This document shows, in pieces, positions 6,809 to 10,182 of a stretch of DNA of 10,182 nt (positions are counted from its first letter, which is position 1; the number at the start of each line of letters is the position of its first letter). Position numbers and translations under genes: made by a program. Below the pieces are notes generated by a model, which was not told where the DNA came from, did not search any database, and saw nothing but the letters and a program-made list of their open reading frames with translations. The DNA is from Sulfuricella sp. (GTDB lineage: Bacteria; Pseudomonadota; Gammaproteobacteria; Burkholderiales; Sulfuricellaceae): assembly GCA_019911785.1 (NCBI GenBank), contig JAIOJM010000408.1:1-10182 (forward strand), given 5' to 3'.

Positions 6809-7153
6809 ATGGGTACGGCTGTAAGCATCCACCCTCCCCACCCTAACGACGTGGACCGCAAGCGGATTGAGCGTGCGCTGTCCAAACGGCTGCGCTACCG
6901 CTATGTATCGCCGGAGGTCAACACGGTTGAAAACGGGTATCAAATCAGGAGTCCGTGCTGCTCGCGCAATATAGACAAGTCCGGCGGCATGATCGACATC
7001 GCGCGGATTGAATATGTGGCGGCACTCCGGATCTGGTGTTTGTATCGCAAGGAATTCAGCCACGACCAATGGCTGCTGTACGCCGAATTCAAGAGCCTGG
7101 CCGAGTTGCTGCAACAACTGAACCAGGACACGGAACGGATATTCTGGCAATGA
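6809..7153 (+). CDS. Conserved nif-operon protein of unknown function (possibly DUF3024-like)
   Basis: I do not recognise a function. The 114-residue product has a basic N-terminal part (DRKRIERALSKRLRYRYVSP), then YQIRSPCCSRNIDKSGGMID with a Cys-Cys pair, RIWCLYRKEFSHDQWLLY, and a C-terminal helix ELLQQLNQDTERIFWQ. No signal peptide or membrane segment is visible. The pattern recalls small nif-linked proteins sometimes grouped with DUF3024; I hold that loosely. Two starts are possible, a GTG at 6794 and the ATG at 6809. I prefer the ATG because GGAAGAG lies just upstream, whereas the GTG has its purine run only two bases away. It lies between nifZ and nifS, and its stop overlaps the nifS start (ATGA), so translation of the two is probably coupled. 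This suggests a role linked to NifS or Fe-S assembly. Confidence 0.72.
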   Translation: MGTAVSIHPPHPNDVDRKRIERALSKRLRYRYVSPEVNTVENGYQIRSPCCSRNIDKSGGMIDIARIEYVAALRIWCLYRKEFSHDQWLLYAEFKSLAELLQQLNQDTERIFWQ

Positions 7154-8301
7154 ATGGGCCGAGCGAAATGATATACCTGGACAACAATGCCACCACACCG
7201 GTGGCGCCGGAATGCGTGGACGCGATGCTGGCGTGCCTGCGGGACATCTGGGGCAACCCGTCCAGCAAGCATCGATTGGGCGGCGAGGCGAAGCAACAGG
7301 TAGGTGAGGCGCGCACCCAGGTGGCCGGCATGCTGGGCGCAACGTCGCCGGAGATCGTGTTCACCAGCAGTGGAACCGAAAGTACCCATGCGGCGATCCT
7401 GGGTGTGCTGGCGTTAAACCCGGACAAGCGCCACATCGTGACCAGCACGGTGGAGCACCCTTCCAGCCTGCTGCTGTTGCGGCACCTGGAAACGCAAGGG
7501 GTGCGGGTCACTTATCTGGCAGTGGACGGACGGGGGTGCCTGGATCTGTCCGATCTGGAACAGGCGGTAACTGGGGATACGGCGCTGGTCACGCTGATGT
7601 GGGCCAACAACGAAACCGGCGTGCTGTTTCCCATCGAACAGGCCGCTGCCATTGCCCACAAGCATGGCGCCCTGTTCCACACCGATGCGGTGCAGGCGGC
7701 AGGAAAAATTCCCATCGATGTGGGGCGGATGCCGGTCGATCTGTTATCACTGTCAGGCCACAAACTGCATGCACCGAAAGGGGTCGGCGCCCTGTTCGTG
7801 CGCAAGGGGATAAAGCTGCCGCCGCTGTTCTTTGGCCACCAGGAACGCGGACGGCGCGGCGGAACGGAGAACGTGCCGGCCATTGTCGGACTGGGTGTGG
7901 CAAGCAAACTCGCAGCGCAAGGCATGGCCGACGAACTGACCCGCGTGAAGGCGCTGCGGGATCGTCTGGAAACAGCGATCCTGGCGCAGGTCCCGTTTGC
8001 ACGGATCAATGGAATGGGGGCGGAACGCGTGCCGAATACCACCAACATCGCATTCGGCAAACTGGACAGCGAAATGCTGCTGGACCGGCTGGACAAGGCC
8101 GATATTTTCGCCTCGTCCGGCGCCGCCTGCACCGCCGGCGGCAGCGAGCCTTCCCACGTGCTCACCGCCATGGGTTTGGAGCGGGCTGCTGCCATGGCCT
8201 CGATACGCTTTTCCTTGAGCCGCTATACCGCAGGTTCGATGATAGACCGGGTGCTGGAAGTGCTGCTGGCTGTGGTTTTAAATAGTCGCCAGTCATGTTG
8301 A
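7150..8301 (+). CDS. nifS: NifS, cysteine desulfurase
   Basis: NifS is a pyridoxal-phosphate enzyme that takes sulfur from cysteine and hands it on for Fe-S cluster assembly for nitrogenase. The 383-residue protein begins MIYLDNNATTP, has the PLP-binding lysine in SLSGHKLHAPKGVGALFV (Lys205), and the catalytic Cys327 in SSGAACTAGGSEPSHVL. HTDAVQAAGK and RRGGTENVPAIVGLG are further family markers. It belongs to the NifS/IscS group rather than the SufS group. The ATG at 7150 overlaps the previous stop. A second ATG at 7168 begins MIYLDNN and would match many homologues, so the first six residues (MNGPSE) are uncertain. A double hairpin follows the stop. Confidence 0.96.
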   Translation: MNGPSEMIYLDNNATTPVAPECVDAMLACLRDIWGNPSSKHRLGGEAKQQVGEARTQVAGMLGATSPEIVFTSSGTESTHAAILGVLALNPDKRHIVTSTVEHPSSLLLLRHLETQGVRVTYLAVDGRGCLDLSDLEQAVTGDTALVTLMWANNETGVLFPIEQAAAIAHKHGALFHTDAVQAAGKIPIDVGRMPVDLLSLSGHKLHAPKGVGALFVRKGIKLPPLFFGHQERGRRGGTENVPAIVGLGVASKLAAQGMADELTRVKALRDRLETAILAQVPFARINGMGAERVPNTTNIAFGKLDSEMLLDRLDKADIFASSGAACTAGGSEPSHVLTAMGLERAAAMASIRFSLSRYTAGSMIDRVLEVLLAVVLNSRQSC

Positions 8302-8311
8302 AACGTGAAAT

Positions 8312-8359
8312 TGTAGGTCGGCATTCATGCCGACATGTCGGGCTGAAGCCCGACCTACA
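8312..8359. repeat. REP-like double hairpin between nifS and nifT
   Basis: Two perfect 8-base-pair hairpins with 2-base loops lie side by side: GTCGGCAT/ATGCCGAC at 8317-8334 and GTCGGGCT/AGCCCGAC at 8337-8354. They are enclosed by TGTAG (8312-8316) pairing with CTACA (8355-8359), giving a cloverleaf-like element of 48 bases. There is no run of T afterwards, so it does not look like a simple intrinsic terminator. The form resembles REP/palindromic dispersed repeats seen in many proteobacteria. It occupies most of the 79-base gap before nifT, the largest gap in this part of the operon, and could act on mRNA stability or partial termination. Confidence 0.8.
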
Positions 8360-8380
8360 TACCCTTTAGGAGATGATGCA

Positions 8381-8590
8381 ATGAAAATAATGATCCGCAA
8401 AAACGCCGCAGGCATATTGTCAGCTTACGTGCCCAAAAAAGATTTGGAAGAGAATATTGTTTCCATGGAAAAAGAGGGCATGTGGGGCGGCATGGTGACG
8501 CTCGCCAACGGCTGGCAGCTAGAACTGCCGGAAATGAGCGCAGACACCGCGTTGCCGTTGACCGTGGACGCCCGCAAGGTGAGCTCATAG
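8381..8590 (+). CDS. nifT: NifT (FixU-like) nitrogen-fixation protein
   Basis: This is a 69-residue protein with the family pattern throughout: MKIMIRKNAAGILSAYVPKK, then DLEENIVSMEKEGMWGGMVTL, ANGWQLELPE and LPLTVDARKV. NifT is conserved in nif clusters but has no firmly proven biochemical role, and its loss has little effect in the organisms tested. The ATG at 8381 has AGGAGATG upstream. It follows the double-hairpin repeat and is two bases from the next gene. Confidence 0.93.
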   Translation: MKIMIRKNAAGILSAYVPKKDLEENIVSMEKEGMWGGMVTLANGWQLELPEMSADTALPLTVDARKVSS

Positions 8591-8592
8591 CC

Positions 8593-8856
8593 ATGGCCCT
8601 GACCGAAAACGACCTGGCGCAACTGGAGGCACTGCTCGGTTCAGCGGCAGTTGGCGAAAATCCGCTCGCCAATTTCCGCCAGCTCTTTCCCGGCCTTTCC
8701 CTCACCCGTTGCGATGCTTCCGACATGGACAGTGACAAACCGTTCCGAACCTATCCGGGGTTCAACCTCTACCTGGTGGACGGCAGCAATCACTGCTGGC
8801 GCATCACCGGCGACACCGCCGCCGCCACCGGGATAGTCGTGGCGCAACGCCGTTAG
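8593..8856 (+). CDS. Small conserved nif-associated protein (possibly DUF6129)
   Basis: This 87-residue protein starts two bases after the nifT stop, which indicates co-translation. The C-terminal half reads FNLYLVDGSNHCWRITGDTA and AATGIVVAQRR, which I associate with small uncharacterised proteins of nif clusters (DUF6129 as I recall; the label is tentative). The N-terminal half is helical in character (LTENDLAQLEALLGSAA), with one Cys in LTRCDAS. It has no signal peptide or membrane segment and only two cysteines, so a cluster ligand role is unlikely on its own. Function unknown. Confidence 0.78.
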   Translation: MALTENDLAQLEALLGSAAVGENPLANFRQLFPGLSLTRCDASDMDSDKPFRTYPGFNLYLVDGSNHCWRITGDTAAATGIVVAQRR

Positions 8857-8866
8857 GACATCGATC

Positions 8867-10015
8867 ATGAGCCTATCCTGGATTCCCCTGTCCGACCCCG
8901 ACATCAGCCATGCCGAGCTGGATGCCGTGAGCACCGTACTGCAATCGCCACGCCTCGGCCAGGGGCCGGTGGTGGAAGCGTTCGAGTCTGCGTTCGCGGC
9001 TTATCTCGGCCGCAAGTATGCAGTGGCCGTGTCCAGCGGAAGCATGGGGCTGTTGCTGTGCCTCAAGGCTTACGGCATAGGCCCAGGCGACGAAGTGATC
9101 GCCTCGCCTTTTTCCTGGCATCAGATCGCGCATGCCATTGCACTCGCCGGGGCCAAACCGGTATTCGCGGACATCGACTACTGGGCCGGCACGCTGGCGC
9201 CGGAGAAGGCCGAAGCCAAAATCACGCCAAATACCCGCGCCATCCTGGCCGGCAATACCAACGGCCACCCGGCGCCGTGGCAGGCGTTCCGCGCAATGGC
9301 GGACCGGCACGGCCTGAAACTGCTGGAGGATTCCACCGAAGCGATAGGTTCGCGCTACCAGGGCAAGCCGGTCGGCAGTTTCGGCGACTGCGCCGTGTTC
9401 GATTTCTCCCAGCCGGGGCCGCTGGTTTGCGGCGAAGGCGGAATGGTGGTGACGGACGACCTGGAACTGGTCAGGACGCTGCGCTCCTACCGCAACCGCC
9501 GCCTGGACGAGCGGTTCTCCGTGGTGATCGGCGGCAGGCTGCCCTACCAGGCTTGCATGAGCGACGTGAGCGCCGCGCTGGGACTGGCGCAACTGGATCG
9601 TATCGACGCCATTTTGCAGCGGCGCAAGCAGGTCGAAACCGACTACCTGGAGCACATCCGCTCCTTCGAAGGCATCAAGCCGCCCTATGTGGCGCCTGAT
9701 GTCACCGATATTCACTGGTTGCTCTACCTGGTGCATCTGGGCACCCGCTTCAGCCGCAGCAGCCGCGACGCCATCATCGCGGATCTGCATACGGAACAGA
9801 TCGAGGCCGTCGCTTATTGCCAGCCCGTGCATCTACAGGCGTTTTACCAGGAACTGGGCTATCGCAAGGGCAACTATTTCGTCACCGAAAAAGTGGCCGA
9901 CCACGCGCTCGCTTTGCCTTTTCATGGTCACCTGAACGAAGACCAGGTGGGCTTCATCGTCAAGACTGCCAAGGACGCATCGCTCAACGTGGGAGCCGGG
10001 GCAGCCATTTATTAG
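8867..10015 (+). CDS. DegT/DnrJ/EryC1/StrS-family protein, aminotransferase-like but lacking the PLP lysine
   Basis: The 382-residue product has the full fold of the DegT/DnrJ/StrS sugar aminotransferases: a start around IPLSDPDISHAELDAV, VSSGSMGLLLCLKAYGIG, then GDEVIASPFSWHQIAHA, LLEDSTEAIGS with the PLP-ring Asp155, GKPVGSFGDCAVFDFS, and CGEGGMVVTDD. In active members a lysine five residues before the GEGG-type glycine forms the Schiff base with PLP. Here that position is Gly184, within QPGPLVCGEGG, and no nearby Lys takes its place. The Gln that usually follows the Asp is Glu158. The rest is intact, so the protein is probably expressed but not a normal aminotransferase. It may bind PLP, a sugar nucleotide or a partner protein, but no function is proven. 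It starts 10 bases after the preceding stop. The ATG at 8867 has AGGA upstream, overlapping that stop. Confidence 0.85.
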   Translation: MSLSWIPLSDPDISHAELDAVSTVLQSPRLGQGPVVEAFESAFAAYLGRKYAVAVSSGSMGLLLCLKAYGIGPGDEVIASPFSWHQIAHAIALAGAKPVFADIDYWAGTLAPEKAEAKITPNTRAILAGNTNGHPAPWQAFRAMADRHGLKLLEDSTEAIGSRYQGKPVGSFGDCAVFDFSQPGPLVCGEGGMVVTDDLELVRTLRSYRNRRLDERFSVVIGGRLPYQACMSDVSAALGLAQLDRIDAILQRRKQVETDYLEHIRSFEGIKPPYVAPDVTDIHWLLYLVHLGTRFSRSSRDAIIADLHTEQIEAVAYCQPVHLQAFYQELGYRKGNYFVTEKVADHALALPFHGHLNEDQVGFIVKTAKDASLNVGAGAAIY

Positions 10016-10053
10016 AAACGCTTTTTTCGTAAAACCACTGAAGGAGTAACGTA

Positions 10054-10182
10054 ATGCCCATCATCACCGTCAAGAACACCGGCAAGACCCTGGAAGCCGC
10101 CGAGGGAACCAGCATACTGAAGGCGCTGCTCGCCGCCGGCGAAAACATCGGGCACAAATGCGTAGAAGGCAAGCCCGAGCTG
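10054..10182 (+). CDS. 2Fe-2S ferredoxin, N-terminal part (cut by window end)
   Basis: The first 43 codons are present. MPIITVKNTGKTLEAAEGTS and ILKALLAAG are the start of a plant/adrenodoxin-type [2Fe-2S] ferredoxin, with the first cluster Cys at position 36 in GHKCVEG. The other three cysteines would lie beyond the window. AAGGAG at 10041-10046 precedes the ATG at 10054, 38 bases after the previous stop. Such ferredoxins are common in nif operons. Whether it serves nitrogenase directly or Fe-S assembly cannot be told here. Confidence 0.8.
   Translation, partial: MPIITVKNTGKTLEAAEGTSILKALLAAGENIGHKCVEGKPEL

Noticed and set aside
8873..9832. 319-codon minus-strand frame opposite the DegT-like gene
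   Set aside because: It is an antisense shadow with His/Arg/Gln-rich low-information sequence; the plus strand holds a recognisable protein.

Overview
This window is part of a molybdenum-nitrogenase (nif) accessory gene region. It most likely comes from a GC-rich diazotrophic proteobacterium. The gene set (nifV-nifW-fixAB facing nifB-fdxN-iscA-lrv-nifZ-nifZ-nifS-nifT), the NifA/sigma-54 promoters and the LRV-type iron-sulfur protein fit a beta- or gammaproteobacterium. I lean towards betaproteobacteria, but the window holds no taxonomic marker gene.

Layout. Positions 1-2567 are a minus-strand operon read right to left: nifV (homocitrate synthase), nifW (nitrogenase protective protein), fixA and the start of fixB (electron-bifurcating ETF-like proteins), leaving the window at base 1. 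Positions 2568-3207 are a divergent control region. It holds a sigma-54 promoter for nifV with one NifA-type upstream activator sequence, a sigma-54 promoter for nifB with two such sequences, an AT-rich tract, and a short tandem CACAGAG repeat. Positions 3208-10182 are a long, tightly packed plus-strand operon: nifB, a 2[4Fe-4S] ferredoxin, an A-type Fe-S carrier, an LRV-repeat iron-sulfur protein broken by a frameshift, two nifZ-type genes, an uncharacterised gene, nifS, nifT, a second uncharacterised small gene, a DegT/DnrJ-type protein, and the start of a 2Fe-2S ferredoxin cut by the window end. A REP-like double hairpin sits between nifS and nifT.

How the genes work together. NifS supplies sulfur and the A-type carrier probably handles Fe-S clusters. 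NifB builds NifB-co, the FeMo-co precursor core, and the adjacent ferredoxin is its likely electron donor. NifV makes homocitrate, the organic ligand of FeMo-co. NifZ and NifW act in P-cluster and MoFe-protein maturation or protection. FixAB, with FixCX presumably beyond the left edge, bifurcates electrons from NADH to supply low-potential reductant.

The least ordinary items are the DegT/DnrJ-fold protein that lacks the PLP-binding lysine, the frameshifted lrv gene, and two small conserved-looking genes without known function. There is no sign of a defence system, CRISPR array, transposase, tRNA or rRNA.
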